NCBI GenBank assembly: GCA_945906715.1
Contig: CAMDRK010000117.1
Location: 1 to 7,670, forward strand
Length of the DNA stretch: 7,670 bases
Source: Nitrospira lenta
GTDB taxonomy: Bacteria; Nitrospirota; Nitrospiria; Nitrospirales; Nitrospiraceae
Direction of reading: 5' to 3'
Shown: positions 1 through 5,430 of the stretch, in pieces
Layout of the letters: each line of letters opens with the position of its first letter
How positions within the stretch are numbered: the first letter of the stretch is position 1
Notes under the pieces: generated by a model
What the model was told of the DNA's origin: nothing
Database searches by the model: none
What the model saw: the letters and a program-made list of their open reading frames with translations, nothing else
Made by a program: the position numbers and the translations under genes

Positions 1-299
1 TGTTGACAGAAACGGGCGCGAGTACCGGCGCGATCCAAATCGCGGGAACGGATTCCGATCACCAGCTGCCGTTCTTCGTCACGACTTGCGACTACACCTT
101 GATCGGGGAGGAGCTCTACGCTGCCAGCGCCTATCTCTCCAGAGAACCGGTTCAGGTCGGCACGCTGCGCGGACAAGACATCGGCAAGGCGCTGATCCTT
201 TGTGTACTCGGCATCGGGACCATCCTGGCCACCCTCGGGGTGATGCTCGACGCGCAGTGGCCGAAATTATTTCTGGACTTTTTCAGGGATGTGAAATGA
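1..299 (+). CDS. C-terminal part of a DUF6754-like membrane protein (5' end cut off)
   Basis: The reading frame is open from the first base of the window and ends in TGA at 297-299, so only the C-terminal 98 or so residues are visible. A TTG at position 3 could formally be a start, but no ribosome-binding site can be seen and the family protein is much longer, so I read this as a truncated gene. The segment holding LPFFVTTCDYTLIGEELYAA, then SREPVQVGTLRGQDIGKA and a hydrophobic helix (about visible residues 63-82), resembles the C-terminal end of proteins with the DUF6754 domain as I remember them; the domain name needs a profile search. The protein ends shortly after the membrane helix. Its stop overlaps the next start (ATGA, 296-299), which implies translational coupling with the next membrane protein. 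Biochemical role unknown. Confidence 0.6.
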   Translation, partial: LTETGASTGAIQIAGTDSDHQLPFFVTTCDYTLIGEELYAASAYLSREPVQVGTLRGQDIGKALILCVLGIGTILATLGVMLDAQWPKLFLDFFRDVK

Positions 300-946
300 T
301 CTTCCTACGCCGACAGGTTCCGCTCCTGATTACGCTCATCGCCGGGCTGGCGATGGCGGCGCAATACTATGTGCCGCATCCGGCTTCGGAGCAGATGCTG
401 ACCTCCGTCACGAAGTGGCTCCAGATCATTGGAGGCTTCGCTCTGGTGCTGGGCGTCAGCAGCCTGTTCCACGTCCATGCCGTCAAGATCCGGCGGAAGG
501 AAGAAGGCTGGGGCTATAGTTTCGTCCTCTATGTCGGCATGCTGGGCACCATTGCGGTCGGATTTTGGTCGAACGGCAAGGAAGCCGTCGACGGCGCCAT
601 GACGGCCTTCGGATGGATCTATAACTTCGTGATGGTCCCGCTGCAGGGGACGATGTTCGCCATTCTCGCCTTTTTCATCGCCTCGGCTGCCTATCGGTCG
701 TTCCGCGCGCGGAGCCGCGAGGCGGCGGTGCTGCTCATTGCTGCGGTGATCGTCATGATGGGACGTGTCCCGCTCGGAGAATATCTGATTCCGATCAGCG
801 GTGACTTGTCTCAGTGGATCTTGAACGTGCTGAATGCGTCGGTGCGGCGGGCGATTCTGATCGGCGTGAGCCTCGGCACAGTCGCGCTCTCCATCAAGAT
901 CATCTTCGGCAAGGAACGGTCGTATCTTGGAGGGGGAAAGGAATGA
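296..946 (+). CDS. Six-helix integral membrane protein of unknown function
   Basis: This 216-residue protein starts at ATG 296, inside the stop of the preceding gene. AGGGA at 285-289, six bases upstream, supports this start. The frame stays open upstream to 86, but that part overlaps the preceding gene and has no hydrophobic character. About six membrane segments are visible, at residues 8-26, 41-62, 73-92, 104-133, 142-160 and 184-204. A basic loop (KIRRKEE, about 64-70) follows the second helix and another (RSFRARSRE, about 134-142) follows the fourth, which suggests that those loops are cytoplasmic. The tail (KERSYLGGGKE) is short and soluble. I see no transporter signature or catalytic motif and do not recognise the family. 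The overlap with the DUF6754-like gene and the next two genes on the same strand suggest one membrane complex; that is inference. Confidence 0.85.
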   Translation: MIFLRRQVPLLITLIAGLAMAAQYYVPHPASEQMLTSVTKWLQIIGGFALVLGVSSLFHVHAVKIRRKEEGWGYSFVLYVGMLGTIAVGFWSNGKEAVDGAMTAFGWIYNFVMVPLQGTMFAILAFFIASAAYRSFRARSREAAVLLIAAVIVMMGRVPLGEYLIPISGDLSQWILNVLNASVRRAILIGVSLGTVALSIKIIFGKERSYLGGGKE

Positions 947-1025
947 CGTTATACGTTCAATGTTATTCGTTAAACGAAAAAGAAAGCCGATTAACGGTTA
1001 ACGATTCACGAGTAACGGTCTCACG
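947..1025 (+). repeat. Degenerate GTTA/TAACG tandem repeat in the operon gap
   Basis: This 79-base gap is AT-rich and built largely of variants of GTTAACG in both orientations: GTTATACGTT, GTTATTCGTTAAACG, TTAACGGTTAACG and GAGTAACGG. The segments GTTATTCGTTAA (962-973) and TTAACGGTTAAC (991-1002) are complementary at 10 of 12 positions and could form a hairpin. No Shine-Dalgarno sequence is visible before the next start at 1026. The base composition differs sharply from the flanking genes, which points to inserted or slippage-expanded sequence. Confidence 0.65.
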
Positions 1026-1880
1026 ATGACTTTCGCTGAACGCATGCTGAAGATCGATAGGCGGATCATCTTTCTGGTGATCGGCATCTGTACGCTCTTG
1101 CCGCTGCTCTATCCGGTCGGGCTGCCGATCAGGATTTCGCAAGAGGTTCGCGGGGTCTATGACCACATCGAGTCGCTCCCTGAAGGGTCCGTGTTCCTGC
1201 TCTCGCTGGACTTCGACCCTGCGTCGAAGCCCGAACTGCAACCCCAATCGATTTCCTTGCTGCGCCATGCCTTCAGGAAGAACCTCCGCGTGATTGCGAT
1301 GACGCTCTGGGTCTCCGGCACCGGCCTGGCTGACCAGATCGTCACGCAGGTTGCCCGCGAGATGGGCAAGGAGAGCGGGAAGGATTATGTGTTCCTCGGC
1401 TGGAGTCCAGGCGGGACCGCCGTCATCATCAACATGGGACAAGATCTCTATGGCGCCTTCCCTGCTGACTACAACGGCAAACCTACGAAAGGCCTGCCAG
1501 TCCTGCAAGGCGTTGCGAACCTGCGCGATGTGAACTATGCCGTCAGCCTGGGCGCCGGCAATCCTGGCGTGGAAGCCTGGTATGTATTCGGCAAGGACAA
1601 ATACAAGTTTGAGCTCGGCGGCGGCTGTACGGGCGTTATGGCGCCGGGGCTCTATCCCCTGTTGCGCAGCGGGCAGATCAACGGCCTGATCGGCGGTCTA
1701 CGCGGCGCAGCGGAATACGAAATCCTTATCGACCAGAAGGGCAAGGCCATTGCCGGTATGGATGCCCAATCGGCTACGCATCTTGCCATCATTGTGCTGG
1801 TCATCATGTGTAACCTGTTCTATTTCTCATCGCGCAAGCTGAGAGGCTTAGGGGCAGGTCAAGGTCAAGGTCTAGGTTGA
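1026..1880 (+). CDS. Membrane-anchored protein with one large domain between two helices, unknown function
   Basis: The 284-residue product starts at ATG 1026. No clear ribosome-binding site precedes it because the gap is taken up by a repeat. It has one membrane helix near the N-terminus (about residues 14-33, after the basic stretch KIDRR) and one near the C-terminus (about 252-269, followed by SSRKLR). The positive-inside rule puts both ends in the cytoplasm and the 215-residue middle domain outside it. The middle domain alternates strands and helices (VFLLSLDFDP, LRVIAMTLW, KDYVFLGWSPGG, YEILID), like an alpha/beta fold, and has one cysteine at 201 in a glycine-rich loop (ELGGGCTGVMAPG). 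The last residues, GLGAGQGQGLG, are encoded by a hexamer repeat. I do not recognise the family. Its position between membrane proteins suggests that it is the extracytoplasmic part of the same assembly. Confidence 0.85.
   Translation: MTFAERMLKIDRRIIFLVIGICTLLPLLYPVGLPIRISQEVRGVYDHIESLPEGSVFLLSLDFDPASKPELQPQSISLLRHAFRKNLRVIAMTLWVSGTGLADQIVTQVAREMGKESGKDYVFLGWSPGGTAVIINMGQDLYGAFPADYNGKPTKGLPVLQGVANLRDVNYAVSLGAGNPGVEAWYVFGKDKYKFELGGGCTGVMAPGLYPLLRSGQINGLIGGLRGAAEYEILIDQKGKAIAGMDAQSATHLAIIVLVIMCNLFYFSSRKLRGLGAGQGQGLG
1845..1880 (+). repeat. Six GGNNNA hexamers forming the 3' end of the coding sequence
   Basis: Six consecutive hexamers, GGCTTA, GGGGCA, GGTCAA, GGTCAA, GGTCTA and GGTTGA, run in frame to the end of the preceding gene. 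They encode Gly-X dipeptides (GL, GA, GQ, GQ, GL, G), and the stop codon is the second half of the last unit. This looks like a short slippage-type repeat that now supplies the protein's C-terminus. Confidence 0.75.
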
Positions 1881-1893
1881 GCGAGTAACTGAT

Positions 1894-2646
1894 ATGCCGT
1901 TTGAATTGATCATCGGGGCGTGGGTGGCGACGGGGCTGACGCTCTTTATCTTCACGTTTCTCTATAAAGACAACCCGCTCTTCAAACTGGCGGAGAACCT
2001 CTACGTCGGCGTGTCGGTCGGGTACACGATCATCAAGACCTACGACACCGTGGTCGTGCAGCTCATCTGGAAGCCGATCGTCGAGAACGGGGAGTGGGCG
2101 CTGTTGGTTCCAGTCGCCATCGGGATGCTCATGCTCACGCGCTATGTCCCGAAAGCTGCTTGGATCTCGCGCTACGCGTTTGCCTTCATTGTGGGCGTCG
2201 GGTCAGGGCTCGCTATCCCGCGGACGATCTCGTCGTTTATCTTGAAACAGATCGAGGATACGGTCCGCCCGCTACTGACGTTGGTGCCGGGAGAAGGTGT
2301 GACCTTTACTTGGAGTCTCCTGAATCCTTCCAGCAGCCTGAACATCATCATTATTTTGATTGGCGTCAGCTCCGTGCTGTTCTATTTCTTCTTCTCCGTC
2401 GAGCATACGGGGCCCGGCAAGGTCGTGGCCCGCACGGGCATCATATTTCTAATGATCGCCTTCGGTGCGGCATTCGGTTACACCGTGATGGCCCGCATGT
2501 CGCTCTTGATCGGACGATTGACCGATCTCATCGAATTCACCGATCCCTCCTATGGCAGACCGAGCTTCTGGCTAGCAGGTTTGACCATCCTCATGTTGGT
2601 GGTGATGGCTCGCCGGTTCAGAAGCCATCCACCCGAAGAAAAGTAG
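1894..2646 (+). CDS. Seven-helix integral membrane protein of unknown function
   Basis: The product is 250 residues, very hydrophobic, with about seven membrane segments at residues 3-23, 34-52, 67-82, 92-110, 149-168, 180-205 and 225-240. It ends in a basic tail (ARRFRSHPPEEK) that should be cytoplasmic. A loop of about 35 residues, TISSFILKQIEDTVRPLLTL onward, separates helices four and five. It starts 13 bases after the previous stop. Only a weak GAG-type ribosome-binding site is visible, so translation may depend on coupling. No transporter, kinase or sensor motif is recognisable, and I do not know the family. It is the last gene of the membrane set and is followed directly by a repeat-derived inverted repeat that could end transcription. 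The alternating hydrophobic segments and the lack of competing frames make the coding call safe; the function is open. Confidence 0.85.
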   Translation: MPFELIIGAWVATGLTLFIFTFLYKDNPLFKLAENLYVGVSVGYTIIKTYDTVVVQLIWKPIVENGEWALLVPVAIGMLMLTRYVPKAAWISRYAFAFIVGVGSGLAIPRTISSFILKQIEDTVRPLLTLVPGEGVTFTWSLLNPSSSLNIIIILIGVSSVLFYFFFSVEHTGPGKVVARTGIIFLMIAFGAAFGYTVMARMSLLIGRLTDLIEFTDPSYGRPSFWLAGLTILMLVVMARRFRSHPPEEK

Positions 2647-2745
2647 GTCTGTCTGGTCTATTCAGTCTGTCTTGTGTGTCTGGTTGAACGAAGCTAACCA
2701 GATCGACGAGATAGACCAGACAGACCGAACAGACCAGATAGACTA
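2644..2745. repeat. Imperfect inverted repeat made of GTCTGTCTG-type units
   Basis: The left arm (2644-2685) is built from GTCTGTCT and GGTCTA units, beginning at the stop codon of the preceding gene. The right arm (2696-2745) holds the complement, with AGACCAGACAGACC-type units. The best-matched part aligns the left GTCTGTCTGGTCTATTCAG with the complement of the right arm at all but a few positions, and TGGTT/AACCA closes the stem near a loop at about 2686-2695. It could act as a factor-dependent terminator or transcript stabiliser for the membrane operon. There is no T-run, so it is not a classical intrinsic terminator. Confidence 0.7.
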
Positions 2746-2763
2746 GCCGAACCAGCTCAGCGG

Positions 2764-2793
2764 TTGCAGCTAGCGCGATCCCCTCGTTACAAT
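2764..2793 (+). promoter_or_regulatory. Sigma-70-type promoter for the Memo-like gene
   Basis: TTGCAG (2764-2769) and TACAAT (2788-2793) are separated by 18 bases, a good match to a housekeeping promoter. The predicted transcript would start near 2800, just ahead of the ribosome-binding site AAGGAG at 2806-2811. An upstream ATG at 2791 lies within the -10 box, so it could not be translated from this transcript. Confidence 0.6.
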
Positions 2794-2805
2794 GGCCGCT
2801 CCAAT

Positions 2806-2811
2806 AAGGAG
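2806..2811 (+). promoter_or_regulatory. Ribosome-binding site that fixes the Memo-like start
   Basis: AAGGAG lies four bases before ATG 2816. It decides between three in-frame ATG codons (2792, 2816, 2831): the first has no such site, and the third is too far away. Confidence 0.7.
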
Positions 2812-2815
2812 CCGC

Positions 2816-4057
2816 ATGACTACCACCACCATGAACGATCCCAGACAGTACCCCGCTCTACGAAATCTCCAATTCTCGCCGATTAAAGAAGGTGAGGAAC
2901 AATACATGGTTCTCTGGGATCCAACTGGACTGAGCAAAGAAAAGCTCGTGCTGCCGCTCAACTATTTTTTCATCATTCAGCATTTCGATGGCGAGCATTC
3001 GCTGGCTGAAATCGGAGCGCTCTATCTCAAACGATTCGGCGAGTTTCTCGTCCCCAGCAAGATGGAACAGCTGGTCTCCGACCTGAATGAGAAGTTGTTC
3101 TTGGAAGGTCAGCGTGCCGAGGACGCTCGCCGGCTAGCAAGGGAGGCCTATCGCCAGAGCCCGCTGCGCCGCGCCGCCTTTGCCGGGCGGGGGTATGAGG
3201 CTGACGGCGCAAAGCTGAAAAAACAAGTCGATGGATTTTTTACGTCGAAGGAAGGGCCGGACTTCAAACCATCAGAGCATGCGGGAAAAAAGATTAAAGG
3301 CCTCGTCGCCCCGACCTACGACTTGAAGCAGGCTGGGTCGATCTATGCCTGGGCCTATAAAGAGCTGCAAGATGCGGAACAGCCTGATCTGTTCGTCATC
3401 ATCGGCACGGCCTCAGCTGGATTGGACTATGTGTTTGCCGCGACAGACAAGGATTTCGAGACACCTCTCGGGGTCGTGTCCGCCGATCAACCGATTCTGA
3501 GTCAGCTTAAGGCCAAGCTCCCGGCTTTCTTCGAGGACGATCTCTGCCACCAAGCCGAGCAGGCGATAGAGTTCCAGCTCCCCTTTCTTCAGGACATCGT
3601 GGGGAGTAAGAAGCCCTTTACCATCGTGCCGATCTTGAGTGCATTTTCTGCTGCGAGCCTGGCAGATCCGACCGTGCGCCAATCGGTCGACCAGTTCTTG
3701 ACCGGACTTCGAGAGGTTCTCACGCAATCAGGCAGGTCTTACTGCGTAATCGCGGCGGGAGAGCTGGCGCATCTGGGCATGCGCTATGGAGACAAGGCGC
3801 CTCCGACGGACTTCTCCTTTCATCGCTGCATGCAGTTCGATCTGGAAATGTTGAAGCCGGTGGAGGAGCGGCAGCCGGAAGCATTTGCCAACTACATCAG
3901 GAAAGAACAGGACCAGCGCCGGATCTCCGGCTTCTCCCCCATTTACTCCTTACTGCGGTTGATCGAAGCTGAGAGCGGGCAGGTCTTACGCTACGACCGC
4001 GGGATCACGGACCAGTATAATTCGACGGTGACGTATGCCAGCATGGCCTTCTTCTAG
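2816..4057 (+). CDS. Memo-like protein (AmmeMemoRadiSam protein B family) with altered metal-site residues
   Basis: The 413-residue protein starts at ATG 2816 because of the promoter and AAGGAG just upstream. Residues 15-100 look like a PqqD-type winged helix (LPLNYFFIIQHFDGEHSLAE, then FLVPSKMEQLVSDLNEKLFL). Residues 120-413 follow the Memo fold: FAGRGYEADGAKLKKQVDGF, GLVAPTYDLKQAGSIYAWAY, IIGTASAGLDYVF, ETPLGVVSAD, EQAIEFQLPFL, IAAGELAHLG and RISGFSPIYSLL. Compared with human MEMO1 from memory, His49 corresponds to Thr167, His81 to Ser200, Asp189 to Glu316 and Cys244 to Ser371. His192 is kept as His319. The usual EHSIE motif reads EQAIE. Metal-dependent chemistry is therefore doubtful, and a binding or scaffold role is plausible. 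AMMECR1 and radical-SAM partners are not in the window. The family assignment is firm; the functional statement is inference. Confidence 0.85.
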   Translation: MTTTTMNDPRQYPALRNLQFSPIKEGEEQYMVLWDPTGLSKEKLVLPLNYFFIIQHFDGEHSLAEIGALYLKRFGEFLVPSKMEQLVSDLNEKLFLEGQRAEDARRLAREAYRQSPLRRAAFAGRGYEADGAKLKKQVDGFFTSKEGPDFKPSEHAGKKIKGLVAPTYDLKQAGSIYAWAYKELQDAEQPDLFVIIGTASAGLDYVFAATDKDFETPLGVVSADQPILSQLKAKLPAFFEDDLCHQAEQAIEFQLPFLQDIVGSKKPFTIVPILSAFSAASLADPTVRQSVDQFLTGLREVLTQSGRSYCVIAAGELAHLGMRYGDKAPPTDFSFHRCMQFDLEMLKPVEERQPEAFANYIRKEQDQRRISGFSPIYSLLRLIEAESGQVLRYDRGITDQYNSTVTYASMAFF

Positions 4058-4183
4058 GCAGGACGGTGAAAACGACCGCCGGCGTCGTTCTCGCATCGCT
4101 CAGACCCTCGACGTACCCCAAAAGTACGACTCGGCCCTTCGCTCGCTGCGGCCTAGCCGGACAGTCGTTTTGACTGTCCTGCC
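4057..4183. repeat. Palindromic intergenic repeat element, about 127 bp
   Basis: The ends form an inverted repeat of 20 bases matching at 18 positions: GGCAGGACGGTGAAAACGAC at 4057-4076, and the complement of GTCGTTTTGACTGTCCTGCC at 4164-4183. Inside are further hairpins: AACGAC/GTCGTT around a 7-base loop (4071-4089) and CGTAC/GTACG (4112-4128). The left arm touches the stop codon of the Memo-like gene, so the element probably acts as its transcript end. From memory, elements of this appearance recur between genes in Nitrospira genomes; only a genome search can confirm that. Confidence 0.7.
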
Positions 4184-4225
4184 GGGAGGTTGCTGAAAAG
4201 GGAGCGGGGTAGCTGGGACAATCCC

Positions 4226-4362
4226 CTTGCTCGCGGAACAGAGGAGGGGATGGAGGCTGATGATCTTCTGTGCTCGCGCAACGCGCGGCCTGAGAAGGCC
4301 CTCGTTGGACGCGCGCAGTGGAAGATCAATCAGCCCCCATCCCTAGAGAGATAACGAGCAAG
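4226..4362. repeat. Nested large palindrome in the gene-free region
   Basis: Three nested pairings share one centre. CTTGCTCG (4226-4233) pairs with CGAGCAAG (4355-4362). The arm at 4246-4269 (GGGGATGGAGGCTGATGATC and TTCT) pairs with 4320-4344, with a few mismatches and one bulge. The centre is GGCC-TGAGAA-GGCC (4287-4300). The region has no credible gene. It could fold into a long stem in DNA or RNA and looks like a second type of intergenic palindromic element next to the first. Confidence 0.6.
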
Positions 4363-4433
4363 CTTGGAGGGAGCATGTCTATCGTTCGACGCGCGTAGTT
4401 GGGATCATCCCCGCCACCCCTTGTAAGTGATAG

Positions 4434-4474
4434 GTCGCTGCGGCCTTGCTGGATAGTCTGTTTGAGCAGCCGGC
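4434..4474 (+). repeat. Diverged half copy of the 4057-4183 element
   Basis: GTCGCTGCGGCCTTGCTGGA, then TAGTCTGTTTGAGCAGCCGG, resembles the right half of the upstream element (from CGCTGCGGCC at about 4144 to CTGCC at 4183) in the same orientation, with scattered substitutions. The left half is not visible. The rest of 4475-4539 holds nothing that I can identify. Confidence 0.4.
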
Positions 4475-4539
4475 TGGAATGTATCCCTATTGTGTCACAC
4501 GTGTGGTTTATCGCAGTCAATACAATACAACGAGCTGAG

Positions 4540-4568
4540 TTGACAGGCTTCGAGGGTGCCAATAAAAC
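4540..4568 (+). promoter_or_regulatory. Likely promoter of the orphan antitoxin gene
   Basis: A perfect -35 box TTGACA (4540-4545) is followed after 17 bases by TAAAAC (4563-4568), a weak -10 box. Transcription would begin near 4575, giving a leader of about 35 bases before the ATG at 4610. Confidence 0.45.
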
Positions 4569-4609
4569 AGTTCTATCAACGCTACCCACTTTGAAAAGAA
4601 GGATAGGTT

Positions 4610-4816
4610 ATGCGTCACGTATCCGCTCACTATGACGGAGAGAAGGTGGTCCTGGATGAGCCTGTGTCGCTTTCGGCCAATACGCAGGTCGAGGTGGTCA
4701 TTCCAGATTCGAAGGAGGAACTTACGACGTTGAGGACCGACGTGTTCCTTGCTTCCTTACCCAGTCTCACGCGTATGTGGGACAATCCGCGCGATGCCGA
4801 GTATGACAAGCTATGA
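4610..4816 (+). CDS. Antitoxin of a MazF/PemK-type module, intact
   Basis: This 68-residue protein starts at ATG 4610, with AAGGA (4599-4603) six bases upstream. The N-terminal half (VSAHYDGEKVVLDEPVSL, then TQVEVVIP) has the strand pattern of small antitoxins of the AF2212/DUF104 type. The C-terminal end (LPSLTRMWDNPRDAEYDKL) is the sort of tail that small antitoxins use to bind a toxin. The stop overlaps an ATG (ATGA, 4813-4816) that begins the remains of a MazF/PemK-like toxin, which identifies the module. The toxin is broken by frameshifts, so the antitoxin is now an orphan. It may still repress its own promoter or protect against a related toxin elsewhere in the genome. The antitoxin role rests on context and general resemblance. 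Confidence 0.65.
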   Translation: MRHVSAHYDGEKVVLDEPVSLSANTQVEVVIPDSKEELTTLRTDVFLASLPSLTRMWDNPRDAEYDKL

Positions 4817-4958
4817 CTGGGCGAGGTCGTCCTGGCCACCTTGCCGTTCTCGGATCTGACGGGGATGAAAAAAGCCGGCGGTTGTCGTGAGAGCGCCTCA
4901 TCCTTCCGTCGATCTCTTTCTCCTGCCACTCACATCTCAGCTTGAAAATCTGCAAGCC
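4813..4958 (+). pseudogene. Broken MazF/PemK-type toxin gene
   Basis: Read with two frame changes, the sequence gives a typical N-terminal half of a MazF/PemK endoribonuclease. ATG ACT at 4813 is followed in the next frame (from 4820) by GEVVLATLPFSDLTGMKK. After a further shift at about 4874 comes PAVVVRAPHPSVDLFLLPLT, then SQLENLQA, to 4958. Joined, the pattern is GEVVLA-FPFSDLTG-KK-RPAVVV-LPLTSQ, the family's N-terminal signature. The shifts lie between 4816 and 4820 and at about 4874; each fits a net loss of two bases or gain of one. The intact reading from 4813 stops after 25 codons. Beyond 4958 the frame stays open to TAA 5049-5051 but no longer resembles the family, so the C-terminal half (usual length about 110-120 residues) is also lost. 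An active toxin is not expected. Confidence 0.75.
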
Positions 4959-5430
4959 GTGGGGGCCTGCGGCGAGTCGAGCCGCAGCAGCGACCCGACG
5001 AATAACAGCTGCAGCAGCGCGGGGGCGGTCTATGTGAACCTCGCGCAGTAAATTATAAGGGGCAGCGCGCGTAAGCCGCGCCGCCCCTGCTGCACATCCG
5101 TCTCAGGCCTCTCAATGCGAGAGAAGCGCGACCGTCTGGGTTGTTGCGTGACTTGATACGTCGAAGCAGAAGAAGGAAACAGCGGGGCAGGGATTGATTG
5201 CTCGATTCCCATGTGCCGTTGACCGGTGTGCGCCATGCAGATGCGTACCGCGTCACTCGTACAGCATCACCCCGTGGGAAGTTCTCCTCTGACACTGTCC
5301 CCCTTGACGGGGAAGCTTACGCTAACAACTTGCCGCCGCCGTTGTACTCCTTCACCATTACTGTATCGGCATTGCTTGCAGCGGAATGTCGGCTGCATCG
5401 CGGGCGACTGCGAGTAGCCTGTCTTGCCTC
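4959..5430. other. Gene-free stretch of unassigned sequence
   Basis: After the end of toxin similarity there is no gene that I can support. The plus frame of the broken toxin runs on to 5051 with low-complexity serine- and asparagine-rich content. On the minus strand an 80-codon frame (5053-5295) starting with GTG and preceded by no matching neighbour could be read, but I do not recognise its product and two other frames are similarly open. The minus strand also gives a short peptide end (VKEYNGGGKLLA then TAA, near 5310-5350) that could be the tail of a decayed gene. The stretch may be an eroded mobile element between two toxin-antitoxin modules; nothing in it proves this. Confidence 0.4.
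5059..5087. repeat. Strong GC-rich hairpin
   Basis: GGGGCAGCGCG (5059-5069) and CGCGCCGCCCC (5077-5087) pair at 10 of 11 positions around a seven-base loop. No T-run follows on either strand, so it is not a typical intrinsic terminator. It lies just past the end of the open frame left by the broken toxin. Confidence 0.55.

Noticed and set aside
963..1508. A 181-codon open frame on the minus strand
   Set aside because: It lies opposite the 1026-1880 gene and the repeat before it. Its product is rich in Arg, Glu and Gln with no recognisable fold, as expected of an antisense shadow in GC-rich DNA.
2094..2687. A 197-codon open frame on the plus strand
   Set aside because: It overlaps the seven-helix membrane gene in another frame and has a His- and Arg-rich product. 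The membrane reading is clearly the real one.
2644..2745. CRISPR array
   Set aside because: The repeated units are short, degenerate and arranged head to head, with no constant repeat and unique spacer pattern.
2644..2745. Rho-independent terminator
   Set aside because: The stem is imperfect and no T-run follows it on either strand.
4326..4635. Overlapping open frames on both strands (87 and 78 codons)
   Set aside because: They lie across palindromic repeats and the antitoxin promoter, lack ribosome-binding sites and resemble no family.
5053..5295. An 80-codon minus-strand frame starting with GTG
   Set aside because: It was considered as a small gene because AGAGGAG occurs near its start, but that motif lies inside the frame rather than ahead of it. 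The product is not recognised and a second frame is equally open, so it is described only as part of the unassigned region.
4957..5430. Group II intron or retron RNA
   Set aside because: GTGCG-like bases and GC hairpins are present, but I could not find a domain V-type hairpin or a reverse transcriptase gene.
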